Shown: positions 1 to 8,142, counted from the stretch's first letter. The stretch: 64,000 bases of DNA from Dyadobacter beijingensis DSM 21582 (GCF_000382205.1 NZ_KB907787.1:62001-126000), one strand, 5' to 3'. The notes: a model not told the origin generated them from the letters alone. Translations and numbers: made by a program.

Positions 1-138
1 GCGACGATGCTGCGGCACCCGGGCGTTTCGGTATCGCAGGTGGGTTATCAGCTGGGCTTCTCGAATCTCAGCCATTTCAGCCGCTTGTTCGCCAAACATC
101 ACGGTAAAGCCCCGAAAAGATACCAGTCTGTCGGATAG
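1..138 (+). CDS. AraC-family transcriptional regulator, C-terminal end (partial)
   Basis: The open frame enters from the left edge and ends at TAG 136-138, giving the last 45 residues of a protein. They match the second helix-turn-helix of AraC/XylS regulators: VSQVGYQLGFSNLSHFSRLF followed by a KAPKRYQ ending, where family members usually have G-x-x-P-x-x-Y/F-R. The sensing domain lies outside the window, so the ligand is unknown. The next gene starts 82 bases downstream on the same strand and encodes an Old Yellow Enzyme reductase, which could be its target; that link is inferred from position only. Confidence 0.85.
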   Translation, partial: ATMLRHPGVSVSQVGYQLGFSNLSHFSRLFAKHHGKAPKRYQSVG

Positions 139-220
139 GACTAATAATTTGCCATTTTCGAATATTTTATTCCTGGTCAGGAAAGTAGCTTTGCTCTATC
201 CATATAATCTGAAAAATAAA

Positions 221-1300
221 ATGAGCAAATTACTGTCTGAATATCAGAAAGATACTTTCAAATTAAAGAACCATCTCGTGATGGCGCCTATGACGCGTTC
301 GAGGGCCATCGGCAACCTTCCCAATGAGCTGATGGTGCAATATTACGCACAGCGCGCCGGTGCCGGGCTGATCGTCACCGAGGGGACTGCCCCAGCGCCG
401 GAAGGACTGGGTTACGCGCGAATCCCCGGCATTTTCAGCGATGCCCAAACGGAAGCCTGGCGGCAGATCGCAGAGGTGGTTCATGCGCAGGGAAGCCGCA
501 TTTTCATGCAGCTCATGCACACAGGGCGCATCGCGCACGTACATAACCTGCCTGCGGATACCCGCGTGATCGGCGTGTCGGATATGACGGCCGCGGGGCA
601 AATGTGGACGGACCAGGAAGGCATGCTGGACCATTCCGCGCCGGAAGCTCTCACGACCCAAGGTGTGAAAACGGTCATCGATGAATTCGTAAAAGCGGCA
701 GAAAATGCTGTTAAGGCTGGTTTTGATGGCATTGAGCTGCATAATGCCAACGGCTACCTGCTTGAACAGTTTTTGAACCCAAATGTGAATAACCGGACGG
801 ATGAGTATGGCGGTTCCGTTGAAAACCGCTCACGGGCTGTGCTGGAAATTGTTGAAAAGACCTCCGCGGCCATTGGCAAAGAGAAGGTCGGCATTCGTTT
901 TTCGCCTTTTGGCACCTACAATGATTTGCAGCCTTACGACGCTGCCGAAGTGCGCAGGACGTACGAATACCTGGCCACCCGGCTTAACTCGCTGGGCATT
1001 GCCTACATCCACATTTCCCTCACGCCGGACCTCGATGCCGGGACGTTGCAGATTATCCGCCGGCAGTTTTCGGGTACCATTATCCTGTGTAACGGCTTCA
1101 CGCCCGATACCGCCGAAACCGCGCTGGGCGAAGGAATTGCCGATCTCATCGCATTCGGCCAGCCGTTCCTGGCTAACCCGGACCTGGTAACCCGTATCGA
1201 AACCGGTGCCGCATTGAATGCACCGGATTACAATACGTTTTACACGCCCGGTGAAGCAGGTTACATTGACTATCCTTCACTGGTGATGGCCGATAAGTAA
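221..1300 (+). CDS. Alkene reductase, Old Yellow Enzyme family (NemA-like)
   Basis: A 359-residue FMN-dependent TIM-barrel flavoenzyme expected to reduce electrophilic C=C bonds or nitro groups with NAD(P)H in the cytoplasm. Visible family signatures are MAPMTRSRA near residue 21, the substrate-binding pair in ELHNANGYLLEQFLNP (His and Asn near residues 174 and 177), NRTDEYGGS, and the C-terminal phosphate-binding stretch ending in FGQPFLANPDLV. I chose ATG 221 (MSKLLSEYQ); the frame is open back to a TTG at 149, but that adds 24 residues absent from the family. The length is normal. The upstream partial AraC gene may control it. The physiological substrate cannot be read from the sequence. 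Confidence 0.93.
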   Translation: MSKLLSEYQKDTFKLKNHLVMAPMTRSRAIGNLPNELMVQYYAQRAGAGLIVTEGTAPAPEGLGYARIPGIFSDAQTEAWRQIAEVVHAQGSRIFMQLMHTGRIAHVHNLPADTRVIGVSDMTAAGQMWTDQEGMLDHSAPEALTTQGVKTVIDEFVKAAENAVKAGFDGIELHNANGYLLEQFLNPNVNNRTDEYGGSVENRSRAVLEIVEKTSAAIGKEKVGIRFSPFGTYNDLQPYDAAEVRRTYEYLATRLNSLGIAYIHISLTPDLDAGTLQIIRRQFSGTIILCNGFTPDTAETALGEGIADLIAFGQPFLANPDLVTRIETGAALNAPDYNTFYTPGEAGYIDYPSLVMADK

Positions 1301-1335
1301 TCGATACTGACCATTACCGGACCAATTTTCAAAGG

Positions 1336-1366
1336 AAGCCGCGCTTTATCGTGCGGCTTTTTTCTT
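1336..1366 (+). terminator. Rho-independent terminator after the alkene reductase gene
   Basis: A nine-pair stem (AAGCCGCGC against GTGCGGCTT, one wobble) around a six-base loop, followed by a run of T. It lies 36 bases past the reductase stop. The remaining sequence up to the next gene at 1531 shows no other recognisable feature. Confidence 0.85.
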
Positions 1367-1530
1367 TCCGGACGATCACGTAATTTGCCTGCGGCGCGAT
1401 TGCCTCCCTCTCAGAAAATTCACAGGCGTTTAGCCGTCGTCATTCAAGCACCTGATATTCGTAACCTCACCGCCAGGAAGTACCTGCGCGGCCTATCTGT
1501 GTTTAAACGCTTCGGCAACCCAGGGGAACC

Positions 1531-2181
1531 ATGCATTATTCCAGGGAGCAATTGATCGTACTTTTTACTTATCTGCCGGTGCTTTTGGCAGCAGTAATGG
1601 CTTTTATGCGTTACCGAAAGGCCCGGCCGCCGGTCAAGTTGCTCTGCTGGCTGATCTTCTTTGCCCTGTTCATCGAAAGCATTTCGCGGGTGTTGTGGTT
1701 TTTCAAAACATCCAACCTGTTTCTGTGGCCGGTGTACATCGTCGTCGAGTTCGGGCTGCTGCTCTGGATGTTTAGCCTGGTATTGGAGCAAAAATGGCTC
1801 AATCGGGCCAGAATATGGGTTTTGGTTTTTTTTGTGTGTGTTGTTTTGATCCGGGAATTCGGGCAAAAGGGGCAGTCGGTGTGGATTGATAATGCAGGCC
1901 GCTCTCTCGAGAGTGCGATGGTGATCTTTCTGGCCCTGGCCTATTTCTACAAAGTTTTCCAGGAATTAAAGGTGCAAAATCTGCTGCTCGAACCTTTCTT
2001 CTGGGTATCGGCCGGTTTGCTGCTTTTCTTTTCGGGCAACTTTTTGATTTTCGTATTCATGAATTTTATTCTGTTGTATTCCAAAAACCTGAATGACCAG
2101 ATCTGGGTAATACACGCACTGATGAATTACATGCTGTACATTACTTATGCGATCGCATTATGGGTAGGCCGGAAGAAGTAG
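1531..2181 (+). CDS. Seven-segment membrane protein upstream of a histidine kinase
   Basis: A 216-residue very hydrophobic protein of unknown function. About seven membrane spans can be traced, for example around residues 7-26, 36-58, 66-87, 95-108, 126-142, 152-178 and 191-213. No enzymatic motif is visible. It overlaps the start of the following kinase gene by 22 bases, so the two are translationally coupled. Because that kinase has only one membrane span and no sensor domain, this protein is a reasonable candidate for the sensing partner. That is inference from gene order; no family name is offered. Confidence 0.8.
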   Translation: MHYSREQLIVLFTYLPVLLAAVMAFMRYRKARPPVKLLCWLIFFALFIESISRVLWFFKTSNLFLWPVYIVVEFGLLLWMFSLVLEQKWLNRARIWVLVFFVCVVLIREFGQKGQSVWIDNAGRSLESAMVIFLALAYFYKVFQELKVQNLLLEPFFWVSAGLLLFFSGNFLIFVFMNFILLYSKNLNDQIWVIHALMNYMLYITYAIALWVGRKK

Positions 2182-2945
2182 AGTTTGCGCAGTTGCTGTT
2201 TGGGGGGATCGGCATTATGCTGATGCTGGCGCTCGCGATCGTCATTTTCGTGCTGTTATACCAGCGGAAACTGCATTTTCAGCAGCGGCACCTCCACCAG
2301 ATGGAAATGGTGCACCAGAAAAAGATACTGGAATCGATCGTGGCCTCGCAGGAAAACGAGCGCGAGCGCATTGCGCGCGACCTGCACGACGAGGTGGGCG
2401 CGTCGCTGTCGGCCGTACGGCTGTTTGTCAACCAGATCCAGTATGAATCGTCGCCGGACGAAATGAAGGGCCTGGCGGCGCGCTCGGGACAGATTTTGGG
2501 CGATGTGGTAAAGGATGTCCGGCAAATTGCGCATAACCTTTCGCCGGTAATTATCGAAACCTTCGGCTTTGCCGGCGCGGTGAAAATCGTGCTCGACCGG
2601 ATGGAAGATTCGGGGATGGACATTCATTGTTACATCGACGATCCCGCGGAGGTGCTTTCACCCTACCAGCAGACGATCCTGTACCGCATTATCCAGGAAG
2701 TGATCGGGAATGTGGTCAAACACGCCGGGGCCAGCGAGATTACATTCGATTTGCAGCAGCATGGCACGCATCTCACTCTCCAGATGGCCGATAACGGCCG
2801 GGGATTCGATCCGGCGTCGGACCGGAAGTCGGCAGGGATGGGGATGAGCACGATCCGCACCCGCACAGACCTCCTCGGTGCCACCCTGCTGCTCGACTCC
2901 GCGCCGGGGGCGGGTACGCGTATTAAAATTGATATACCTATTTAA
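2160..2945 (+). CDS. Sensor histidine kinase, HisKA_3/NarX-like class
   Basis: A 261-residue kinase with one N-terminal membrane helix (about residues 13-33), a coiled linker, the dimerisation/phosphoacceptor motif RIARDLHDEVGASLSAVR with the phospho-histidine near residue 75, and a C-terminal HATPase_c domain with the N box (VIGNVVKHAGAS), DNGRGFD and a later GMGMSTIRTR. There is no extracellular sensor domain, so input probably comes through the membrane protein encoded just upstream, which it overlaps. The response regulator follows after 18 bases. It likely phosphorylates that regulator; the signal is unknown. Confidence 0.93.
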   Translation: MGRPEEVEFAQLLFGGIGIMLMLALAIVIFVLLYQRKLHFQQRHLHQMEMVHQKKILESIVASQENERERIARDLHDEVGASLSAVRLFVNQIQYESSPDEMKGLAARSGQILGDVVKDVRQIAHNLSPVIIETFGFAGAVKIVLDRMEDSGMDIHCYIDDPAEVLSPYQQTILYRIIQEVIGNVVKHAGASEITFDLQQHGTHLTLQMADNGRGFDPASDRKSAGMGMSTIRTRTDLLGATLLLDSAPGAGTRIKIDIPI

Positions 2946-2963
2946 CTTTTACTCAAAAACGAA

Positions 2964-3632
2964 TTGGAACCCGTCAAAATAGCGATTGCGGACGATCATA
3001 AACTTTTCCGCCAGGGGTTAGGCCAGATTTTGGGCCGGAATGCGCATTTTTCGATTGTGTTGGAAGCGGAATCGGGCGAGGAGCTTTTGGAAAAAGTTGC
3101 ATCCACGATGCCGGATGTGATATTGCTCGATCTTTTTATGAAAGGAATGAATGGAAAGGAAGTGGCTGAATTGTTGCTGAAACAGCATCCGGCCTTGAAA
3201 ATCATCATTTTATCCATGAATTACTCTCCCGAGCACATCTTGCAGCTCATGCGCGTAGGCGTGCACGGGTACCTTCCCAAGGATATCGATCAAATGATCC
3301 TGAGCGAAGCCATCGAGCAGGTGGTTTCAAAGGGCTTTTATATTAATGACGACGTTGCGCAGGTAATGCGGCAGGGCCTGCAAGCGCGGGATATCAAGCC
3401 ATCGCGGAGCAAGGTGTCCATTCCTTCATTAAATATCGGCCTTACCGATCGTGAAATGGATGTTTTGGCACTGATTTGCAAAGGTTACAACACCGCCCGC
3501 ATTGCCGAGGAGCTGTTTATCAGTTACCGGACGGTGGAAGGGCATCGAAAAAACCTGTTGGAAAAAACAGGCGCCAGCAACTCGGTAAGCCTGGCAATTT
3601 TCGCCGTAAAACATCAGTTACTCGATTTCTAG
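2964..3632 (+). CDS. NarL/FixJ-type response regulator
   Basis: A 222-residue DNA-binding regulator. The receiver domain (about 1-125) shows the acidic pair in IADDHKLF, the phospho-aspartate in VILLDLFMKG (near residue 55), a Ser in the switch position (IILSMN), and the conserved Lys in HGYLPKD. The LuxR-type helix-turn-helix (about 155-215) reads LTDREMDVLALICKGYNTARIAEELFISYRTVEGHRKNL in pattern. There is no ATG near the N-terminus, so a TTG start at 2964 is the only sensible choice. It is the partner of the kinase 18 bases upstream. Target genes are not evident. Confidence 0.93.
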   Translation: MEPVKIAIADDHKLFRQGLGQILGRNAHFSIVLEAESGEELLEKVASTMPDVILLDLFMKGMNGKEVAELLLKQHPALKIIILSMNYSPEHILQLMRVGVHGYLPKDIDQMILSEAIEQVVSKGFYINDDVAQVMRQGLQARDIKPSRSKVSIPSLNIGLTDREMDVLALICKGYNTARIAEELFISYRTVEGHRKNLLEKTGASNSVSLAIFAVKHQLLDF

Positions 3633-3646
3633 GCACATTATTGCTG

Positions 3647-4231
3647 CTAAATGCGTGCAAAAACGCGAAGATCGGTAATACGGTCGCGGTAGGTTTCCAG
3701 GAATTGGCAGAAACGTGAAATCTGATCCTCCTGATAACTCAGATCGGCCATTTGATCATATTCTTCGAGGTACACGTCCTTGAAATCCGTGATCACGTAC
3801 CGCAGACTCCGGATACCTTTCGTGCGCAATGCGGGCAGGTAAAAGTTCTGATGGCTTTTCGCAAAACAGCCAGCCCGGTAGTTGCCGGTCGTTTTAATGT
3901 CGACGGCCAGCATTTTGCCGATCACATCCACATAGCCGTAAATCAGGCTATCGTTCAGCTGGTATTCGCAATAGACCTGTGTTTTCACCATTGGCCGCGG
4001 CAGGTACGACCGCACGCGGGAAAGAATATCGGCATCGAACGACTCCTCCCCAATGCCTTTGATCACCGCATCTTCAAACGACACGCCCCGGAACTGCGCC
4101 TCGGTTTGGGGCACGGGCACGCGGTTAATGCGGTCGAGCAGGTCCTGTTCGCCGATATACCCGCGTTCGAATCGATCGAAGCAGCTTAGTAATGAGGGGT
4201 AAAGTTTGTATTTAACAGTGGTAGAAATCAT
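3647..4231 (-). CDS. PD-(D/E)XK nuclease-superfamily-like hypothetical protein
   Basis: A 194-residue soluble protein. The segment GYVDVIGKMLAVDIKTTG (about residues 118-135) has the spacing of a PD-(D/E)XK nuclease core: an acidic residue after a beta strand, then D-x-K with K as the catalytic lysine. A conserved-looking KSHQNFYLPAL follows, as in RecB-like or phage exonuclease folds where a Q/Y-x-x-Q element follows the core. This is motif-level evidence only; the protein could be an inactive family member. It converges with the response regulator gene (14 bases between stops) and lies just downstream of a beta-barrel protein gene, with no obvious functional tie. Confidence 0.65.
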   Translation of the reverse strand: MISTTVKYKLYPSLLSCFDRFERGYIGEQDLLDRINRVPVPQTEAQFRGVSFEDAVIKGIGEESFDADILSRVRSYLPRPMVKTQVYCEYQLNDSLIYGYVDVIGKMLAVDIKTTGNYRAGCFAKSHQNFYLPALRTKGIRSLRYVITDFKDVYLEEYDQMADLSYQEDQISRFCQFLETYRDRITDLRVFARI

Positions 4232-4243
4232 TATTTAACGATG

Positions 4244-5038
4244 TTAACGGGCATTTTTACCGTGTTTTTGGCCGAAATGGTACTGCAATGATACGGAAAT
4301 GAAACTGAACGCGTCATTCGGGGTGTCGCTGTAAGAGTCGCTTTCTTCCGGGTTGATCAGCCGCCGCCCCGAAGTGGCATCCAGTTTATCGGTGCGGACA
4401 AAATGAATGCGGTAGTCGAGTGCGATTTTCCACTTTTCTAACAATGCATATTGCACAGAAGTGCCGAGCGGGAGCATTCCCTCCCGCGTTTTTTTAATGC
4501 CCCTTGGGCCCTTCGGCGGTCCCCAGCGGAGGAACAGCGGGTTGCGCGCGCTTTGGGAACTGTTGGTAAAGCGTTGTAATGCATTGGTATTGAGGTCGAA
4601 GGCGTGCGCGCTGAACCATATTTGCCCGAAACCTCCATAAACGACCATATGTGCCGGCCCAGGCTCGCGGCTGCCGAACTGCTCCGAAAGGTCCCACCGC
4701 ACAATGCATTCCACGGCATTGTATTCATTTACAAAATAGGAATTGAAAAAGGGACGCTTTTCTCCGCCGATACTTCCCGCCTGATAATCGACCTCGACCG
4801 CCAGCTGTTTATTGAATGCACGTCCGGCCCCCAGTCCAAGCGTTCCGTGCATCGCCTGGCTGTTCAGTTCGCCGTAGAATTGGGTAAGGCCGCATCCCGA
4901 AGTAGTGAACCAGGGACTTTCCATACGGCGGTTGTGATTTTTCCGTTCGCTGATTCCATTGTTCGAACGGTAACGGGTTGTCTGCGCGGCAGCCGCCGAG
5001 GTGGCGGCGCAGAGGACAAAGAGCAAAATGTAACGCAT
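4244..5038 (-). CDS. Outer-membrane beta-barrel-like exported protein
   Basis: A 264-residue protein with a signal peptide (MRYILLFVLCAATSAAAAQ, cleavage likely after AAA or AQ). The remainder has alternating aromatic/hydrophobic strands such as LAVEVDYQAG, MVVYGGFGQIWF and WKIALDYRIHFV. The last strand, FISVSLQYHFG, has the aromatic close expected of a barrel. A gap of 12 bases separates its stop from the nuclease-like gene downstream on the same strand, so they may be co-transcribed. Its substrate or partner is unknown; it resembles the porin-like or PorT-like barrels common in Bacteroidota. Confidence 0.7.
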   Translation of the reverse strand: MRYILLFVLCAATSAAAAQTTRYRSNNGISERKNHNRRMESPWFTTSGCGLTQFYGELNSQAMHGTLGLGAGRAFNKQLAVEVDYQAGSIGGEKRPFFNSYFVNEYNAVECIVRWDLSEQFGSREPGPAHMVVYGGFGQIWFSAHAFDLNTNALQRFTNSSQSARNPLFLRWGPPKGPRGIKKTREGMLPLGTSVQYALLEKWKIALDYRIHFVRTDKLDATSGRRLINPEESDSYSDTPNDAFSFISVSLQYHFGQKHGKNAR

Positions 5039-5159
5039 GGCCGGTAATGATCAGGACAAATTGTGTGTTCAGCCATTGATACGTATGGTTTTCGTTTCGG
5101 TCACATTTTCAGAAGCCAATTAGATGATCGCGCGCCGTGTGATAACCGTAAATATCTGT

Positions 5160-5167
5160 TAGTTTTG
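5160..5167 (+). promoter_or_regulatory. Candidate -7 promoter box for ubiE-porT
   Basis: TAGTTTTG fits the Bacteroidota -7 consensus TAnnTTTG and lies 27 bases before the ubiE ATG. I see no good -33 TTG at the expected distance, so support is partial. Confidence 0.45.
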
Positions 5168-5194
5168 CTTGTAGTTGAAAAATACAATAAGAAG

Positions 5195-5917
5195 ATGAGT
5201 GTAGTACCCTATAAGGATAAAGAAGGGACCAAGCGGGAGCAGGTGGCGGAGATGTTCGACAACATTTCGCCCAAATACGATTTGTTGAACCACGTGCTAA
5301 GTGCAGGTGTGGATATATACTGGCGCAAAAGGGCCATTAAACTCCTGAAAAAGCAGCAGCCGAAGGTGATTCTCGACATTGCGACGGGTACCGGCGACTT
5401 CGCGATCGAGGCGCTCGCGCTCAACCCCGAAAAGGTCATCGGTGTGGATATTTCGGAAGGAATGCTGGCCGTGGGACGCGAGAAAATCGCGAAACTGGGC
5501 AAGCAGGACGTGATTACGCTCCAAAGCGGCGATTCCGAAAGTTTGGCTTTCACAAACAATTATTTTGACGCGATTATCGTTTCGTTTGGAGTACGCAATT
5601 TTCAGAATTTGCTGGCCGGACTGACTGAGATGAACCGCGTGATGAAGCCGGGTGGTACTTGCGTGGTGGTCGAGTTTTCGAAGCCTAAAAGCTTTCCGTT
5701 CAAGCAGATTTACAATTTTTATTTCAAATACATTTTGCCGATAATCGGGAAGACGGTCTCGAAAGACAGCGCGGCATACACTTATTTGCCCGAGTCTGTG
5801 CAGGCCTTTCCGGATGGGGAAGCTTTTCTTGATATTTATAAAAAAGCAGGTTTCATCAATACCAAATGCATATCACTCACCTTCGGGATCTGTTCAATTT
5901 ACGTCGGACACAAGTAA
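5195..5917 (+). CDS. ubiE: Demethylmenaquinone methyltransferase
   Basis: A 240-residue class I SAM-dependent C-methyltransferase that makes menaquinone from demethylmenaquinone, the last step of menaquinone synthesis. Seen: the N-terminal VAEMFDNISPKYDLLNHVLS block, SAM motif I ILDIATGTGDFAIEA, VIGVDISEGML, and VSFGVRNFQNL followed by RVMKPGGTCVVVEFSKP, all typical of UbiE/MenG. ATG 5195 gives the usual N-terminus; the frame is open further upstream but without family similarity. Menaquinone is the likely electron acceptor for the complex I genes elsewhere in the window. It overlaps the porT start by 52 bases. Confidence 0.96.
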   Translation: MSVVPYKDKEGTKREQVAEMFDNISPKYDLLNHVLSAGVDIYWRKRAIKLLKKQQPKVILDIATGTGDFAIEALALNPEKVIGVDISEGMLAVGREKIAKLGKQDVITLQSGDSESLAFTNNYFDAIIVSFGVRNFQNLLAGLTEMNRVMKPGGTCVVVEFSKPKSFPFKQIYNFYFKYILPIIGKTVSKDSAAYTYLPESVQAFPDGEAFLDIYKKAGFINTKCISLTFGICSIYVGHK

Positions 5918-6600
5918 TTATTGGCATTCTCGCATTGCTCATGGCGGTGCAGGAAGCGCAGGCACAGGGCATCGGGTACCGTCGTAAGCACCTCGAATAC
6001 TACGACGACAAGCCGATCCATTACGGTATCCTGTTTGCCGTGCCGTTTACGCGGTTCAATATCAAGCACAGCAACGACTTCGTTTCGAAGGATTCGGCAT
6101 TTGTGATCCAGTCGCCCACGAATGCTGCATTCCGCATGGGATTTACCATTAATGCATTCCTGAACGAGCATTTCGACCTGCGCACGACGCCGTCGGTTTC
6201 CCTTTACGAGCGGCACGTGAAATTCAGTTATCCCAATGGTACCGACCGCACCGAGAAGCGCGAATCGACGTGGATCGAAGTGCCGCTCTTGTTAAAATAC
6301 AAATCAGTAAGGCGCGTGAACTCGCGCATGTACATGGTAGCAGGTATGACGCTGGGTATTGAAACCAACGTGAAGCGCAACCGCGGCGGGGGAGCCGGGG
6401 CCCTGGACACAAAGTCGAGCGACTTGTCCATCGATTACGGGATCGGTTACGAGCAATTCTTCGAGTTCTTCAAATTCGCCCCGGAGCTGCGTTTTTCACA
6501 TGGATTGACGAATATGATGGTCCCCGGAAAAAATTCAGTTGGTAACGGCATCAGCCGACTGCGGACACACACGGTAACGCTCTATTTGAATTTCGAATAG
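5866..6600 (+). CDS. porT: PorT-family outer-membrane protein
   Basis: A 244-residue exported beta-barrel protein of the PorT family, an outer-membrane component needed for type IX secretion in Bacteroidota. Seen: a short N-terminal stretch, a hydrophobic signal (about residues 17-32, ending AQAQ), a PIHYGILFAVPFTRFNIKHS block, alternating barrel strands, and an aromatic C-terminal strand (TVTLYLNFE). The start lies inside ubiE, and ubiE-porT is an arrangement I recall from other Bacteroidota. A T9SS cargo domain at 62 kb in this window agrees with a working T9SS. The assignment rests on general features and gene order rather than a diagnostic motif. Confidence 0.8.
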   Translation: MHITHLRDLFNLRRTQVIIGILALLMAVQEAQAQGIGYRRKHLEYYDDKPIHYGILFAVPFTRFNIKHSNDFVSKDSAFVIQSPTNAAFRMGFTINAFLNEHFDLRTTPSVSLYERHVKFSYPNGTDRTEKRESTWIEVPLLLKYKSVRRVNSRMYMVAGMTLGIETNVKRNRGGGAGALDTKSSDLSIDYGIGYEQFFEFFKFAPELRFSHGLTNMMVPGKNSVGNGISRLRTHTVTLYLNFE

Positions 6601-6654
6601 CGTATACTGGTTATCAGGCGGTTAAAAAATATTTTAAATTTTTTTTCAAGAATA

Positions 6655-6686
6655 TTTGCAGAGTTCAATTTAGTCGCACATATTTG
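6655..6686 (+). promoter_or_regulatory. Candidate promoter for tRNA-Val
   Basis: A TTTG (6655-6658) and a CATATTTG box (6679-6686) are separated by about 20 bases in an AT-rich tract, close to the Bacteroidota -33/-7 pattern. The tRNA begins 38 bases after the -7 box. Confidence 0.5.
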
Positions 6687-6723
6687 CACTCCCAAACGAC
6701 GGGAAAACAAAAAGAAAAAGAAA

Positions 6724-6798
6724 GGGAGTTTAGCTCAGTTGGTTCAGAGCATCTGCCTTACAAGCAGAGGGTCGGGGGTTCGAATCCCTCAACTCCCA
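6724..6798 (+). tRNA. tRNA-Val (anticodon UAC)
   Basis: The cloverleaf can be drawn completely. The acceptor stem is GGGAGTT/AACTCCC, with a D arm GCTC...GAGC, an anticodon stem TCTGC/GCAGA around loop CTTACAA (anticodon TAC), a T arm with loop TTCGAAT, and discriminator A at 6798. The following CA suggests the CCA end is added after transcription. A hairpin terminator follows at once, and a broken partial copy of this gene lies about 50 bases downstream. Confidence 0.97.
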
Positions 6799-6800
6799 CA

Positions 6801-6828
6801 AAAAGCATCGAGCAATCGGTGCTTTTTT
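6801..6828 (+). terminator. Terminator of tRNA-Val
   Basis: AGCATCGA pairs with TCGGTGCT (one wobble) around a GCAA tetraloop, with an A tract before and six T after. The same hairpin recurs unchanged at 6931-6958 in the damaged tRNA copy. Confidence 0.9.
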
Positions 6829-6848
6829 CGTTTTACGCCTATGATGCG

Positions 6849-6965
6849 GCATCTGCCTGCGCGGCTTCGGCTTACAAGCAGAGGGTCGGGGACGGTCCGC
6901 CGCTGCGGTTCGAATCCCTCAACTCCCACAAAAAGCATCGAGCAATCGGTGCTTTTTTCGTTTTA
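6849..6965 (+). pseudogene. Damaged partial copy of tRNA-Val 3' part plus terminator
   Basis: This repeats tRNA-Val positions 6749-6835 (anticodon arm, T arm, 3' acceptor strand and terminator) almost base for base. Two GC-rich insertions break it: 14 bases at 6858-6871 in the anticodon arm and 16 bases at 6891-6906 at the T arm. The 5' acceptor strand and D arm are missing, so no tRNA can form. The tandem arrangement suggests duplication of the tRNA 3' end and terminator followed by insertions, or integration at the tRNA 3' end. Confidence 0.85.
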
Positions 6966-7065
6966 TCCCGATCTGTCGTTGCTCTTCGCGCGTATCTTCC
7001 CGCCGCCGTCTTTCCATTGTCCGGAATTATATTTAACGCTTCATATCACCATAATCTGCTCGCAC

Positions 7066-7350
7066 ATGACTGATCTCGAAATGTTTCTTGTCAAAAGCCA
7101 ATGGCTCATTATCCAGCAGAATAACCACATCATCCGCCAAAACCTGAACCTCGGCTCAGCGGTTAACAGCGTCATGACGACATTATCGCACATCTCTACC
7201 GGCAACGGCACCGGGATCGTCGACACGATCGAAGCGCATATTCAGCGCGTCGAGGCCAATACCAGGCTGGATATGGAAAGCTGGTCGGCATTATCGGGTG
7301 AGATGCTGAAACTGGCGGGGCTGATGGATTTGCTGGAAAAGAAGAATTAA
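7066..7350 (+). CDS. Small hypothetical protein, 94 residues
   Basis: The frame is open further upstream across the tRNA repeats, but the sensible start is ATG 7066 (MTDLEMFLVKSQ). The product is hydrophilic and looks mostly helical (a QQNNHIIRQNLNLGSAVNSV stretch, then IEAHIQRVEANTRLDMES), with no signal peptide, membrane span or cysteine pair. I do not recognise a family. It is flanked by the tRNA copy and a decayed gene, so the neighbourhood gives no functional clue. Confidence 0.6.
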   Translation: MTDLEMFLVKSQWLIIQQNNHIIRQNLNLGSAVNSVMTTLSHISTGNGTGIVDTIEAHIQRVEANTRLDMESWSALSGEMLKLAGLMDLLEKKN

Positions 7351-7421
7351 TATATAAAATTAAATTATATATAAATATTGCTCTATTTTAGTGAACAATG
7401 TTTTACTAAAACTTTAGGGCT

Positions 7422-7976
7422 ATGAAAATCTTCCTGCTGCTGATGCTGCGCATGATGGCGGCGCTATTCCTGTTTTGCGGTTGTTCAAAAGATCAGGGAA
7501 AGACCATCGTCGGCGATCTCAAAAGCGACCGCACATTTTTGGAAGGCCGGAAAGTCTACCTAAAAAATTGGGATACACGGCTGTTCGTCGATTCGGCTAG
7601 GGTTACCGGCGGAAAATTCAGCTTTGAGCAGGCGACCGATAGTTCCGGGGTAAGCAAACGGCCGTCGCATTCCGACATTTCGAATTCAGGACCGGCGATA
7701 CGGCGGAGGATATGAAATACAACAAATCCATGATCGCAAGTCACCCTGCTTCGGTCGAACTTTTGAAGGCCTTGTTTTTGGGAGCAGCTGCTCGTGGCCG
7801 ACCAGTCATCCATGAGTGTGCTGGACAGGGCATACGACCTCTCCGCGATTCCCGTTTGGGTACTGCTGGATATCGATGGGAAATTAGTCAGGCGCCATAC
7901 GGGCTATGACGAGGGAAAGGACGCCGTCGACGAGCAGATTGTTGAACTGTTATTTTTAAATCGTAAGGGACATTGA
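7422..7976 (+). pseudogene. Decayed DUF4369/thioredoxin (TlpA-like) lipoprotein gene
   Basis: Three pieces of one protein type are found in different frames. Piece 1 (7422 onward) has a lipoprotein signal (LFLFCGCSKDQG) and a DUF4369-like strand pattern with GRKVYLKNWDTRLFVDSARV. Piece 2 (about 7712-7790) has MIASHPASVELLKAL, like the helix before the thioredoxin part. Piece 3 (about 7794-7976) has DLSAIPVWVLLDIDGKLVRR, the cis-Pro end of a thioredoxin fold. The CxxC region is missing. An intact relative would be roughly 350 residues, so large internal deletions and frameshifts have occurred. It was probably once a periplasmic thiol-disulfide lipoprotein; it is not functional now. Confidence 0.75.
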
Positions 7977-8142
7977 AAAACCTGCCGCACTCTTCTCCGA
8001 TATTTTCAAGTAAATGTGACCTTAAAGTAACTTATCTGTACCTAACAATAACTTATCTGCCGTGATCGGTTTGGGTCCTCTACCTTTAAAAAGTTCTGGT
8101 TTGTCTTAGCTGACGACCGAAGGTATTCTGATTGTCCTATTA

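Noticed and set aside
6684-7073. Open frames running across the tRNA-Val and its copy
   Set aside because: They exist only because the tRNA sequence happens to lack stops in these frames; the tRNA fold and terminator explain the sequence.
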